Below are positions 33,501 to 60,409 of a stretch of DNA of 64,000 nucleotides, one piece after another. The DNA is taken from NCBI RefSeq assembly GCF_964340395.1, contig NC_135566.1, positions 4,105,001 through 4,169,000 on the forward strand, in the 5' to 3' direction. This DNA comes from Glandiceps talaboti. Lineage: Eukaryota > Hemichordata > Enteropneusta > Spengelidae. The notes beneath the pieces were generated by a model. The model did no database searches and was not told where the DNA came from. It saw only the letters and a program-made list of their open reading frames with translations. The translations under genes and the position numbers were made by a program. The stretch's first letter is position 1. Each line of letters opens with the position of its first letter.

Positions 33501-35164
33501 GGTTTGTGTCTGCTCAACTGGTTTCCATTTAAAAACCAACAGGATTTTGATGACTAAAGTAATTTAGCACTTTTTTCTCAAAGTGTTGTCTGGCAATAAA
33601 GTCGCATACTAGTATGGATGTATGTTGATCAATCACAAGACAATTTCTTTCCTCCAATGAAATTAACTGACTCAACAATACATTACTTTCGCTTCCTCTG
33701 TTGTTTCCTTTGAAACAGGAAATTAGATTTGTTGTACAAAATGTTTTAGCTTTCAGGAAATTTATGCTTTAATACTTTCCCCAAGGTCAGGGTCGTGTCA
33801 ATTTCATGCCATTTAGCTATTGTACAAGCCAATGTTATATGAGTAACTCGAAGAATAATTCTTATTACAATAAGTAAGTGTACAAGCATGACTCCGCTGA
33901 AACCCTTCGAAACAGGAAAGACAAGATTTCTCTTGGGGTTCACATTTATTATTTTGCAGTATGGCTAAATCTGACTACAACATGTAGAACAGTCAGGAAC
34001 ATCCCTCAATTGGGATAAACGTTTTTCCAAATCAGGATGAAAACATACAGTGTACTACTGTATTTACAAATGACATTGTTGACAGTTATTGGTTTCAGAT
34101 AAAATACTCTGCAAACAAGTGTACTGAAAAAATTAACCCAGGACAATCAGACTTATTTCTGGCTTTTTTTATGGGTCCATTGAGAGTAGAAAGCATGTAT
34201 ACCTATTTATATATGTGCTATGCACATGTATATATGACTGATATAGCAATTGCCATTGATATTAGATATGATTGCATTTTGAGGTCGTGTATTACATTAC
34301 TCATAGTCCAAGCTATACTGAAAACTGACACCGAGTATATCACATATAGAGGGCGCTATCACAGTCTGGAAATTGTGTCGAAAATCTTCGATACTCTGTT
34401 ACATTGACGTATTCTATTGCCATGGATTCTTTTCTAGTATTAAAGTGTGAAGACTTTTGTTCACTATTTATTTCAAAATCAAAGACAATTTTTATCATTC
34501 AGTCAAAAATTAATATATGTTGTTCCAGTATTTAAGTATCAGAAAACAACTATTCTGACTGCATCAAGTGTTAAGCTCACAGTCACTTGTGAGCTAATAT
34601 TCTATTCAAGGATGTACGGGTTGTATGTGTGATGGTATTTTTTGAATATTTGTAAATACTTAACACCTAAAAAAATTGTTTGGTTCCGGTTACACAACGG
34701 TTTCACTTTTTTTATGTATTTGAGAAACAAATCAATAAAATTGCGAAAAGTCTTGTGAGAAATAGTGGATGTGGAAACTGACATCAACTTAAAAAGACAA
34801 TATAAAACTGTTCTCCCAATCTGTAATGGCTGTACATCTGATGAGAAGAAACCAATAATACAGCGACCATATGGTAAACAACGGAAAAAATAACTACTTT
34901 AACTAGACACTCAAAAATATTTTTTAGAAATCTACTTACTCTAAAATTGAGCATAATCGGAACCACACAATTTGTTTTTAGTTATTAAATAACATCATTA
35001 TTTTGTACTATGACCATCCTTGAATAGAATATTAGCTGACTAGTGACTATCAACTGTCTGATCTATCGGTGGTTTCTTGGGAAAAAACTGCCAGTACATG
35101 TATGTGCCACCCCATTAGATTAATTTGGCTTTTTTAATAAAACAATTTTTTCCTCTCTCTACAG
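33501..35164. other. No gene seen
   Basis: AT-rich intergenic DNA. A short MITE-1 end (CAGACTTATTTCTGGC) is at about 34149. Open frames on both strands near 34.2-34.9 kb lack any family or splice support. Confidence 0.45.
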
Positions 35165-35216
35165 CTGATAATGGGTGACTTGGTTGGGTACCATTTCCTT
35201 GAGGGACAACTTGCTG
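35165..35216 (+). other. Orphan exon-like segment
   Basis: A strong polypyrimidine tract and acceptor (TTTTTTCCTCTCTCTACAG) precede 52 bp that read CTG ATA ATG GGT..., encoding LIMGDLVGYHFLEGQLAG, followed by GTAGGTAT or GTATAC donors. It looks like an exon but I cannot link it to any other. An untranslated or non-coding RNA exon, or the edge of an unseen gene, is possible. Confidence 0.25.
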
Positions 35217-35381
35217 GTAGGTATACTAAGTATATCCTATTCCATTGTATGAAATCACATGATTACCTTTCATGTATTATTTATTGATCTATAATATTTG
35301 ATTGTGTATCCTAGAAAATTCAATCAACAAGCTGTGTTTTTTTTTTACTTCAACTGCAGTGTATATGGGAAAGTATTCATT

Positions 35382-35545
35382 TGAAAATAGATAAGAGTTT
35401 AGAGTTTGAAAATATATGAATAAGAGTTTGAAAATAGATGAATAAGAGTTTGAAAATAGATGAATAAGAGTTTGAAAATAGATGAATAAGAGTTTGAAAA
35501 TAGATGAATAAGAGTTTGAAAATAGATGAATAAGAGTTTCAAAAA
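35382..35545. repeat. 22-bp tandem repeat
   Basis: About seven copies of GAATAAGAGTTTGAAAATAGAT, nearly identical in the middle, degenerate at the ends. Confidence 0.95.
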
Positions 35546-35696
35546 TGTGACAAGATATAAAAATTATTGTACCATGAATAAGCCAAGCTATTGCCTTTGA
35601 ACAGAAAATGTCGATTATACATACCTTAGTTCTCCTACATCATGACAACCTATGTATATGTCACTGGTTTTGCAGCGCTCAAAATATGAGTCAAAA

Positions 35697-35902
35697 TGTT
35701 CTAAATCATAATTATTTCATAATTTATGCTTGAGGAGGTACAATCATATTATTCTCCAATAATTTTCTTCATTTAGCTGCAAAATACTTGTGGTCAAAGG
35801 GTTTTGTCACTACGAGTCTCACGACTCATAGTGGAAAGGCCCCTTAGGCTTACATCACTTGTATATTCCTTGGCTGAAGAAAGGAAAATTTGGGGAATAA
35901 TA
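35697..35902. mobile_element. MITE family 2, copy 2
   Basis: The palindromic core at 35747-35902 (ATTATTCTCCAATAATTTTC / GAAAATTTGGGGAATAAT) carries TTTGTCACTACGAG/CTCATAGTGGAAA near its centre. The 5' extension TTTATGCTTGAGGAGGTA is shared with copy 3 (44360-44565). Confidence 0.8.
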
Positions 35903-35929
35903 TCTAATAATATGATATATGATTTAACT

Positions 35930-36112
35930 CCTTTTCTTGTTAGTCTTTTCTTGACCAATACAAAGACATTTAAAGATAGGGAAAAACAATTATTTCATCA
36001 CTTGGGTTTTTCCAATAAACCTTTGAAGGAAATTTCCAGGATTTACGTTGTTAAAAAATTAAAAAGTTGATTAAGCTACCAAGGTGATATTTTATCACAG
36101 CAAATATATGCA
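35930..36112 (+). mobile_element. MITE family 1 body feeding the tandem array
   Basis: It shares TTTTTCCAATAAACCTTTG.AGGAAAT and AAG.T..CCAAGGTGATATT with the interior of the other family 1 copies, more diverged. Its right terminal repeat begins the array that follows. Confidence 0.55.
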
Positions 36113-36580
36113 AATTGATAGCAGTAACCAGTACAGATGTATTTAAGGCAGAAATAAGTCTGACTGGACTTTTCCTATAAGTTGACAGCAGCAATCAATA
36201 CAAGTGTACTAAAGGCAGAAATAAGTCTGACTGGACTTTTCCTTTAAGTTAATAGCAGTAATCAATACAAGTGTACTAAAGGCAGAAATAAGTTTGACTG
36301 GACTTTTCCTTTAAGTTGATAGCAGTAATCAATACAGATGTACTAAAGGCAGAAATAAGTATGACTGGACTTTTCCTTTAAGTTGATAGCAGTAATCAAT
36401 ACAAGTGTACTAGAGGTAGAAATAAGTATGACTGGACTTTTCCTTTAAGTTGATAGCAGTAATCAATACAAGTGTACTAGAGGTAGAAATAAGTATGACT
36501 GGACTTTTCCTTTAAGTTGATAGCAGTAATCAATACAAGTGTACTAAAGGCAAAATGACTCTTCCTGGACTTTACCTTGA
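36113..36580 (+). repeat. 67-bp tandem array built from the MITE family 1 terminal repeat
   Basis: Seven units start at about 36114, 36181, 36248, 36315, 36382, 36449 and 36516, an exact 67-bp period. Each holds ATAGCAGTAATCAATACAAG, AAGGCAGAAATAAGT and TGACTGGACTTTTCCTTTAA. That is the right terminal repeat of the MITE family seen at 38665-38976. Units 4 to 6 share the variants AGAGGTAGAAATAAGTATGA, so they were copied from one another recently. Confidence 0.95.
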
Positions 36581-37247
36581 AAACCAGGTGTGTAATTAAC
36601 ACAACAATTTTGAAGTAAATTATTAAACCATTTTACATTCCACAGTGAGAAGTTATTTCCAGTCATTGCAATATTAATAGGTAGTGGAGATCTTAACTTA
36701 CTTCTTTGTCATGTTTCATTCTAATGGATGGTTCTACTGAACATTAGCATAAAGTGGCCTTGTGGCTTTTTTTTGTAATGATCATTCTTCAGAGATAAAA
36801 TGATAGATTTTTATTTCCAAATGGTTTCAAAACAGTATAAAATGGAGGAGGCTGGAGTTTAATTCTTCATAATATGTCAAATCAATATGGTTCAAATAGC
36901 ATAACCTTGTGGTGACTGAATAGGCTGACATATGTTGTACGAACCACATTAACTAAATAGTGATTAATTTTCAATATAACTTCAAAAAATGTTCACAAAA
37001 ACGAGCAAAATATTTAGTTCAATGTAATTTAGCTCTTCATGTAGTATATGATAAAAATCTATAGCCTAGATATGGGACAGTTAACAGGTTAGCTCCCACA
37101 ATCAGCAGGCCCATCTCCATATTACATCAGTCTGCTAAGCTATATCCGGGCTGTACAGATTATGGTTACAGCCATTTTAATCAGCTAGTACCTTACTTGT
37201 TGAATACAGGAGATTTTGTCTTACCTTGCAAATACTATTAAATGGTG
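36581..37247. other. No gene seen
   Basis: AT-rich intergenic DNA without an exon-like segment or a recognised repeat. Confidence 0.4.
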
Positions 37248-37466
37248 TATCAAGATCAGTGAGACTTGCCAGGTTTCAATTTGAGATAGACACAATACAG
37301 ATACTACACAAGCATCCCTTACATAGTGTCTGCTCTGTATTTTGTTAATGATAGCATATACAAATACAAATGTAGCAGAAAACAGCAGACGCTGTGTAAG
37401 GGATGTTTGTGTGTTATCTTTATTGTCTATCTCAATACAAAACCTTGTGAACAGTTTCACTGATCT
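37248..37466. mobile_element. Imperfect palindromic element (family 6), 219 bp
   Basis: The left arm has GATCAGTGAGACTT, TTGAGATAGACA and CATCCCTTACATAGTGTCTGC. The right arm has GCAGACGCTGTGTAAGGGATG, TGTCTATCTCAA and CAGTTTCACTGATC as their inverses, with a centre near 37360. Confidence 0.75.
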
Positions 37467-37609
37467 TCATACATGGCATAACAGCATTCGCAAGCTAAGA
37501 TGAAATCTTCTGTAAAGACTTTTCCTGCTCACCAGTAGAAAGTGTGTTGTACAAGTATTCATTCATAACGATTCATGGCAGAATTTATTTTCCCTGTATT
37601 AATCATGGA

Positions 37610-37717
37610 CTGTAAGATATGTCGTGCCGTTCTGGCCTCCTCTCACCCGCTCCTCTCAGTCTCACTGGGAGGGGTTGACCAATGTGTGAGGGCGCCCTGT
37701 CACAGCGTACCTTACAG
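37610..37717. mobile_element. MITE family 3, copy 2 (108 bp)
   Basis: Same ends (CTGTAAGATA, TACCTTACAG) and interior (GAGGGGTTGACCAATGTGTG) as the copy at 26902-27008. Confidence 0.75.
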
Positions 37718-38664
37718 ACTATAGTAATCAATGATTTTTTTGTGAGAAGCATGATGGCAAAGATAAACAAATTAAACTGCATTGACATCCTGAATTCAGA
37801 TAAACTCTGATTTAATAAGTAAGCTCTGGCAGAATCTCCTAGATACACAAATACCATCGTCGTAAACCACGACCATTTTACGGTACCATTCTTAACAAGT
37901 CTGTCCCTACTGGATTTCGAAGTGTAGTGGAAAAAATAATAGCTCTGGTTTGCGAGGGTGACAAATACTGAAAAAGTAGTTTTTAGACACATATTTATCT
38001 ATTTACATCACCTGATCAACTAGTTTTTCTTTCAAATATGGCATCTTGAAACATGTACTTACCTGTAACTGGGTGTTATTTTTTCAATCTTGCAACCAAC
38101 AACATATGTCACTGACAAAGTTTAACATACCAATAATTGGACCTTGTACAAGTTAGTTAGATATCAATTTGATCTATAAGTAGTATGTTGAAATCATGAT
38201 TCATTGAAGGGGGGGGGGTGTGGGGGGTGGGGGTGGGTGCTGATTTTTGGGTGTGGACCCAAAAATCAATTTGATTGAATATATTGCACTATAGAGTGTG
38301 CACTTCTACACAAATACATTTACCCACAGGTGATTCAATACATCTCATGGTGTACAATATTACAAGTAATCACTGGAACCACAAGGTGATTTAATACTAT
38401 TCAGGGTGTACAATATTACAAGTAAGTCATTATATCTGACAAAACAGTTTTAAAAAGCCGTTCCAGTTGCAGTTTTAATTTATGATATCTGTTAAATTTG
38501 AAAGTATTTTAGATCAGTATGGTCGTGTTCTGCTGATATAGATAATTAATCAGTGATAATTGATTTTATAAAGAGAAACAACATCTGGTCAACCAGTTTA
38601 TAAATTACAAAACTTGTCATAGGCACTGTTGAAATCTTCCCCACATATGGCACTTGGCTCATCT
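37718..38664. other. No gene seen; G-rich tract at 38206-38240
   Basis: The plus strand has G10TGTG6TG5TG3 near 38206-38240, a candidate G-quadruplex. Near 38330-38430 a short stretch (GGTGATT.AATAC...GGTGTACAATATTACAAGTAA) is duplicated once. No exon is seen. Confidence 0.5.
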
Positions 38665-38976
38665 CCAGTTAGGCTTATTTGTGCCATTAGTACACTTATA
38701 TCGATTACTGCTATCACTCACTCACGCTTTGTGTTTGCCAAATTAAAGAGATTGTGCTAAATGTGATGTCATCACAAGCGTTTTTCCCATAAATCCTTGC
38801 AAGAAATCCAAAAAATGGCTGAGCACATGGCAAGTGCAATAGGGCTTCTTCGCAAGATTTTGAAATTGACGAAGTTGCTGAGGTGGTATTCTTCCCCCAA
38901 ATTCATATTTACTAAAAGGTAATAGGAGTATATAAATCAATACAAGTGTTCTAAAAACAGAAATAAGTCTGACTGG
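38665..38976 (+). mobile_element. MITE family 1, near-complete copy (312 bp)
   Basis: Both terminal inverted repeats are present. The left reads CCAGTTAGGCTTATTTGTGC and continues to GATTACTGCTATCA; the right is the inverse, ending AATAAGTCTGACTGG. The interior has ATGTGATGTCATCACAAGCG, AAATGGCTGAGCACATGG and GGGCTTCTTCG. This is the reference copy for the family. Other copies lie at 7372-7560, 21300-21600, 35930-36580 and 46800-47100. Confidence 0.85.
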
Positions 38977-39551
38977 ACTTTTCCTGTAAATTTTTAAATT
39001 CAGTAATGAGAAAGTGGATAGTGACCACTTCTTCTAACTTCAAATGGGTACTGCTTTTAAATATGAGAATGAATATGAGCATTTTAGTCACACTTGACAA
39101 GACTTTTGCTGAAGACATGGCCCTTGTTCTTACAATCATAGGCTCAGAGTAGCTAAGGTTACTAGAGGGGAACCAAAGTTTATCTGTATGTATGAATATG
39201 TCAAGGAGTCAATTGTGTAAATGCCGTTGGTGCTATTTTTAACTGAACATCATAAAATATATGTACCAAAGAAATACATTTTTTTGTATTAGCATTGCCA
39301 TTGTTGCTAAGGCTTCAGTTCTCATTGTTCATTTTCTAGGACACACATAATTCATTTCTTAAATCCAATACACCTCAGGTATAGATGAAGGTTGCTGAAG
39401 AACTTTATTGGAAAGGTCATTTTCTGGCAAAGATTATCAAATATCAGCCTGATCTGCTGATCACTTTGCTGTATCATGCTATTTTATCAAGCAAACCATC
39501 AACAATAACATCAAATACATGGCAATTGGTTCACTGATTAATGATGCAGAT

Positions 39552-39586
<35 letters not shown>

Positions 39587-40380
39587 GCCAGCGCACATAG
39601 TATGCACAAGCTCCCACACACATGTGACATAGGCACACATACACAGCAAAGAAAAGCACACATAAGTGTACACATACACAAGTACATACAAATATGCATG
39701 TGCATATATACACAACCAAACACACTTAACACACATTGCCATGATTCAGTTATAAAATATTTTACACCTAGGAGTCAGATGTTTTTCACTTGGTGATTCC
39801 AATTACACTTATTCTGGAAGTCACATGCAAACATGCCTGTAAGACAGCAGATGGGAAAATGACAATGAAAAAGTCAGGAATCTGCCCGAAGACCATTCCA
39901 CATATTAAAGTTTGGTACTTAAATGAAACTGCAACAACACATTACAATGAAATTCAAATGTCCAGCATGAAAGGAATAGACACAACTGTGATTTTCCAGA
40001 TAAACTCAAAAAGACCCCTGTATATAAACAATTAGACTCTTTGGAAAGTCCAATTCAAACAATCAACACCAAGCGTGGTATCTGATAACAGGAGGTCGTA
40101 AAATAGATGTCTTGTGTTCAGTTCAATCCATTGTATTGCAAGATTGTCTATAAAAATAGTGTTTCTAGTAAAGGTCAACTTCACTCAGTCTAGATATTGG
40201 CGTCCTGGTATTTTGAAATGTTGGGGAGGGACGGGGGGAAATAAATACGCAATACAACATATTCAGAGAACTTAATTTACCATTATTATTATCATTATTA
40301 TTATTATAATCCAATTTAATAATAACTAACATTTCTTTCATTGAGTTGGAAAAAAATCTGTTTGAGAGATAAATTTGAGC
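38977..40380. other. No supported gene; CA microsatellite at 39553-39584
   Basis: A (CA)n run at 39553-39584 is followed by CA-rich text to about 39730. An 81-codon plus-strand frame starts near 39790 but has no recognised features. Confidence 0.45.
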
Positions 40381-42640
40381 AAACACTGTATAAAGCTAGC
40401 CTCAGTTTATAGTGCAGCACTGCTACCTTCATTTGCACAAGTTACAACTGTTATATTGTCAAATAGTTCCTTGTATGGTAAAGCACACAGCACTTTACAG
40501 CAGTCACTCTTAACATGTGTCCCTTTTATATGGCAGCCACTGTCGAAATGTTTTATAACAGTAGCACTACCACTGCAAGTGTGTCACACACTACAGCAGT
40601 TATACTGTCGAACAGTTCCTTGGTAGAGTGGTAAAATACACATCATTTTACAGCAGTCCCCATCAACATGTGTCCCTTTTACAGCATCCATTGTCAAGAC
40701 ATTGCTGTAGTAGTATCATCACTACAATGTGTGCCATTTTACAGCAGCAGTTATCGTTCCTTTGGTAGTACAGTACAGTACAGCAATCAACTGTCTAATA
40801 CCTCCTCTGGTAGTGCAGCAAAACCCACATTTACAGCAATCACTGTCAAATAATTCCTCGGTAGTATGTAAAACACACATTTTACAGCAGTTGCGGTGAA
40901 ATAATTCCTTCGGTAGGTAGTACAGTAAAATAGGCATCAGTTTACAACCGTCCTTGTCTAGATTCTTGCAGCAGTACTCCATCACTTCAATATGTCGTTT
41001 TACAGCAGTCAATGTTAAAATAGTCCCATTTCAGTAGTACTGGTAGTGATTTTGTGAAATCACTTTGTACAGCAGTTACAGCAATATTACAGTACTGTGA
41101 AGTATATTACATTAGTAAAACTGTAAAATGTTTCGGAGTAATCATTTTGGCATTGTTACAACAGTACTAACTGTGAAATACATGTTGTATAGAATTGCTA
41201 TCAATATATTACAGTAGTACTACTGTCAAATGTTATACAGCAATTACAGTACTCTACACATTACAGTAGTACTACTGTAATATACATCATGGAATAAATT
41301 GCTGCGAGATGTACTACAGAAGTACCACTGTAATATACATCATGGAATAAATTACTGTGAGATTTATTACACAAGTACTACTGTAATATACATCATGGAA
41401 TAAATTGCTGAGATTTATTACAGAAGTACTACTGTAATATACATCATGGAATAAATTGCCGAGATTTATTACAGAAGTACCACTGTAATATACATCATGG
41501 AATAAATTGCCGAGATTTATTACACAAGTACTACTGTAATATACATCATGGAATAAATTGCTGAGATTTATTACAGAAGTAACACTGTAATATACATCAT
41601 GGAATAAATTACTGTGAGATTTATTACTGTGCCAGTAGTATGACTGTAAATATGTTATCCAGCAATTACTGCAAGATTTCTTACAACAGTACTACAGGAA
41701 CTGTAAAATGCATGTTATGCAACAATTTACTGGAAGCCTTAGAGTAGTACTGCTGTAACATACATCATAGAACTGATTGTTTAAATTTGTGCCATGATTT
41801 CATATCAGACAGACATGCAACCTACAGGTAATATTTCTGAACTATGGACTTTGCATGTTAATCTCATCGCAACATTCAAATTTTGTGCTGCTAGTCATCA
41901 GCTGTGATATTTAGATTTCTCGGCATTTCAACATACTGTTAACAGCTTGTTGTACCATATCTTACAAGAAAATGTACTGATCTGCCATAGCTGCATTTAT
42001 ACAACAAAGTACACATAACCAGTTCAGAAATATTACTGTAAAATGTTAAATTGTTGAAAACAAAAACTGTCATAAAGTGGGTCTTGTCTCGTCATTTGAG
42101 TTGTTTGGCTGTAAAGCATTCCAAGTTACCAGCCTTACTGTAAAATGCATACTGTTGAAAGCAATCTCCTTTTCAAATGTTTTGCTGTGAATCACAGCAA
42201 ATTACTGTAAAATGCATACTACTTTTTCAGATGCTGTTACAGCATTTTCTGCAGTTCCCTCTTCACACAAACTTTGACAAATACTGTGCTGTCAAGTGTG
42301 CCAAGTTGTACTGTAAAACACCAGATTACAGTAACATTACTGTAAAACATATACCAAGTTACACCCTCTTATAATAATCATAAAAATACAAATTGTTCAG
42401 TGATTTGCTATTAAGCATGTTCTGTTCATTACCACCTTTGTATACATGTTACAGTAAAGTCAAAGTAAAACATGTTTGATTATAGTAACATTACTGCTAC
42501 ACACAAACTAAGTTATACCTTTGAAAGAAGTCTTTACAGTAATAAAGTTGTAAAGCATGTTCTGTTGCATTGCTGCCTTTGCATACATAACATGTTACAG
42601 TAATGTTACTGTAAAACACACCATACTTAATACCAGAATA
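40381..42640. repeat. Decayed satellite array, about 2.2 kb, built on CTGTAA/TTACAG
   Basis: The core (about 41265-41640) holds seven copies of a 51-54-bp unit with ACTGTAATATACATCATGGA, ATAAATTGCTGAGATTTATT and ACAGAAGTAC. To the left (40.4-41.1 kb) are degenerate units with TTTTACAGCAGTC, CATGTGTCCC and GTAGTACAG. To the right (42.0-42.64 kb) TACTGTAAAATGCATACT and ACAGTAATGTTACTGTAAAAC recur. The recurrent TTACAG and its complement make short local palindromes throughout. Confidence 0.8.
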
Positions 42641-44359
42641 TGACTGTAATGCTACCATATATATACAAAATCTACACAAAATGCATGATGGGCATACATG
42701 CAAATCAATATTGTGCTGTGTGTTCCAACGATTTGACCCCATGTTTCAAATCTACAAATGCTCACCTCTCAAATTCCCCAAATTTTAAAAATGAAAAGTA
42801 ACATGACGACATCATGGAACTATTTTGAATAGCGGTGAAATTGATTAAAATGTCAGTGACTGACTGACAGACTTTTTTTTACCTTTGTACAGACTTTGTT
42901 CTCCACAATTACGTAAGGCACCTGCTTTTGCAGGTGAGCTTTACAATTTTGACTGACAACCACAGACTTTTGGAAATTTTAAAACTAAAGCTTTCTTAAT
43001 ACTCGGACATGAAATAAAGCATCAGAAGCCCTGGCAGTAACCATTAAAACAGGCTTGTATCTCACTAGCAATCTATTTGACCTTTGACCTTTAACTTCCC
43101 CACTGCCAATTTGAAAGGAAAACTCAGACATGTTAATACTGAATCTTTCTTCGAAAACTTTTTAAAAATTAACAATAGGCCATCTTAAGAGTTACAAATT
43201 TAATTGAAAAAAATGGAAATAAATTTTCAAACTATATAAAAATATGCTCATTTTGAGCTCTTAAATTGTGACAAGGATGGGCAGTGAGCAAGTTAAATTT
43301 GGCCAAGATGTGACATGCTGTTCAGGTAATCCTTTTAGAGCAATGACTTTGTATGCGTTTAAATACAGCGCAAGAAATGCATAATTAATATTTGCTGATC
43401 AGTTTTTCTCTATGCAGGATGAGATTACCATCCTGTGTGTTTTTGTACATGTGTGTTTGAAGTGATACTCTGTCATTCGCATCGAGAAGCTTTTTATAGT
43501 TGTACAGAAAGCACCTGGCAAGCTCTTTACAAACATTTCACCAAACAACCTCTGTTGACCCAATGTATCAACCAATAGAAGTCTCCCCAGCTCATTTGCT
43601 GCAATTTTCTACTTCTGCTTCACTTTGCCATCATTTATCCTTAAAGATCCCCCTTATTACCTCTAACTTGTACTTGGAGGAAACCTGAATGGAATTTTTT
43701 CAGATTGTATGTTGTGCACATAAACACTTTTTAACATTATATTATAATTCAGTTTATAACTGACAGAAATATTTAATTTATTGAAACAATTTGCAACTGA
43801 TAGGAATATAATTACGTCACCATAACAAACCTTGATTTGCAATCAGAAATAAATCAACAAAGTAGCATTTGATTAGGTAAAAAGAAAAATTCTTAAATTA
43901 ATATAATTCTCAAGATTGCTTCTAAACAGGTTCATCCTCCTGGGGCAGTTTTTCTCTCTCTAAAGTTAGTGATTATTGGTGAATAACTAAATTATTAGTT
44001 GCAGAAGTAAGACCAGTCAATCACTTTTCTCATTTGAATTCACGTTAGGGTGATAATTGATTGCGACTCTGAATGTCACAGGGTATCAGATGTAAACCAT
44101 ATACATAGAACTTGTCAGAAACAGTGGTATAATTTGATAAATCACTTTGTTCATTCCTTGAGCCAAATTCAATGTATATTCTTTACACTTGACAATATTG
44201 GTAACATGATTGTATCTGATGCAAATAGAGGCAGTAGGCCAGGTATAAACATATTATACCTCAAACAAGCCAAGTTGAACACATTACAACAAAATAATGG
44301 TAATTCTACATCACGACAATGTGTGTCTTTAATATTGGTTGTGTGATGCTCATAATATT
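42641..44359. other. No gene seen
   Basis: AT-rich intergenic DNA. Scattered frames near 43.5 and 44.05 kb show no domain and no splice context. Confidence 0.45.
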
Positions 44360-44565
44360 AGTCAAAATGCTCACAACTGCAAATTACTTTTACAGATTTT
44401 TCATAAATTATGCTTGAGGAGGTATAATTATATTATTCCTCAATATTTTTCTTCAGTCATCCTGAAAATACTTACAGCCTAAGGGTTTTATTCGTTATCA
44501 ATTTGTAGTGACAATGCCCTTCCGTCACTGGTAATTTCATTGATTGAAAACTGTTGGGGAATTGA
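44360..44565. mobile_element. MITE family 2, copy 3
   Basis: TTATGCTTGAGGAGGTATAA and TATTATTCCTCAATATTTTTC open the copy, AGCCTAAGGGTTTTATTCGT and TTTGTAGTGACAATGCCCTT sit near the centre, and TGTTGGGGAATT closes it. It is more diverged than copies 1 and 2. Confidence 0.7.
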
Positions 44566-45416
44566 CACAACTGCCTTCCTACCATTATTCTCAAGTGATA
44601 TATGTGAATCTCCATGTAGTAATGTAATTAAAACAACAGAAGATTTACATATTTATATTAGTATTTGCATATTAACAGCATTATGTAAACATTTTCAATT
44701 CAGGCCCGTAATTTTTTGGAAAGAAAAGTGACAAGCAGAGCTAGAAAAGTGGCAAGCAGAAATGACATTAGAAAGCTCATTTCTATAACAATGTTTGTAA
44801 TTATTTTGCACAGGAATTTCTCATAGAACACAAGAAACGCATGACAAAGTATTGATATTTCCAAACACACAAGTACAAACTGTTAAAATTTGTTCTATAT
44901 GGTATGGCTTACTTTCTATATATGGACTACAGCATGCATATTTTGTATAGCCTGTACTCTCTTTTGAATACTTTTCACGAATTATACAGGACATCCAAAT
45001 AAAAATACAACTACCACAGAGAAAAAAAAAACATCTTCAAATGTTGATGTACATTTTTATACATTAAGAATTCCACTGTCTTAAAAAAATTTCTATCGAT
45101 ACTATACATATTCCCTAGTATATAAAATCTGGTTTGTCAAGCTGTGGGAGCTTGTGAGAAAAACAAATACATCACAACAATGGTTTTTTTCTCATAATAT
45201 ATAGAATTTTTGTAAAAATTCATTTTCCAAGTCCAAATGAATTTGAAAAGACTGAGCACACATAAATATCACACAGAATGTATTCAGAACTTGAAAAAAT
45301 TTGAAATTTTTTGACTTTCCAGTTCATAGTTTCTATTTTTTTCTTGGAGTTCCTTGTTTCAGTTCTATGTCACTCCAAGTGCATAGCAGATGTTACTGAT
45401 AATGTATTTACATGGT
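44566..45416. other. 3' flank of the AUTS2-family gene
   Basis: No exon seen. It should hold the 3' untranslated region of the minus-strand gene ending at 45417. I found no unambiguous AATAAA on the minus strand close to the stop codon. Confidence 0.4.

Positions 45417-60409
<14,993 letters not shown>

Noticed and set aside
35382-35545. Regular 22-bp repeats, considered as a CRISPR-like array
   Set aside because: Units abut with no spacers of unique sequence and the genome is animal; it is an ordinary tandem repeat.
39790-40035. 81-codon plus-strand frame
   Set aside because: Composition looks protein-like but no family, splice signals or neighbouring exons support it.
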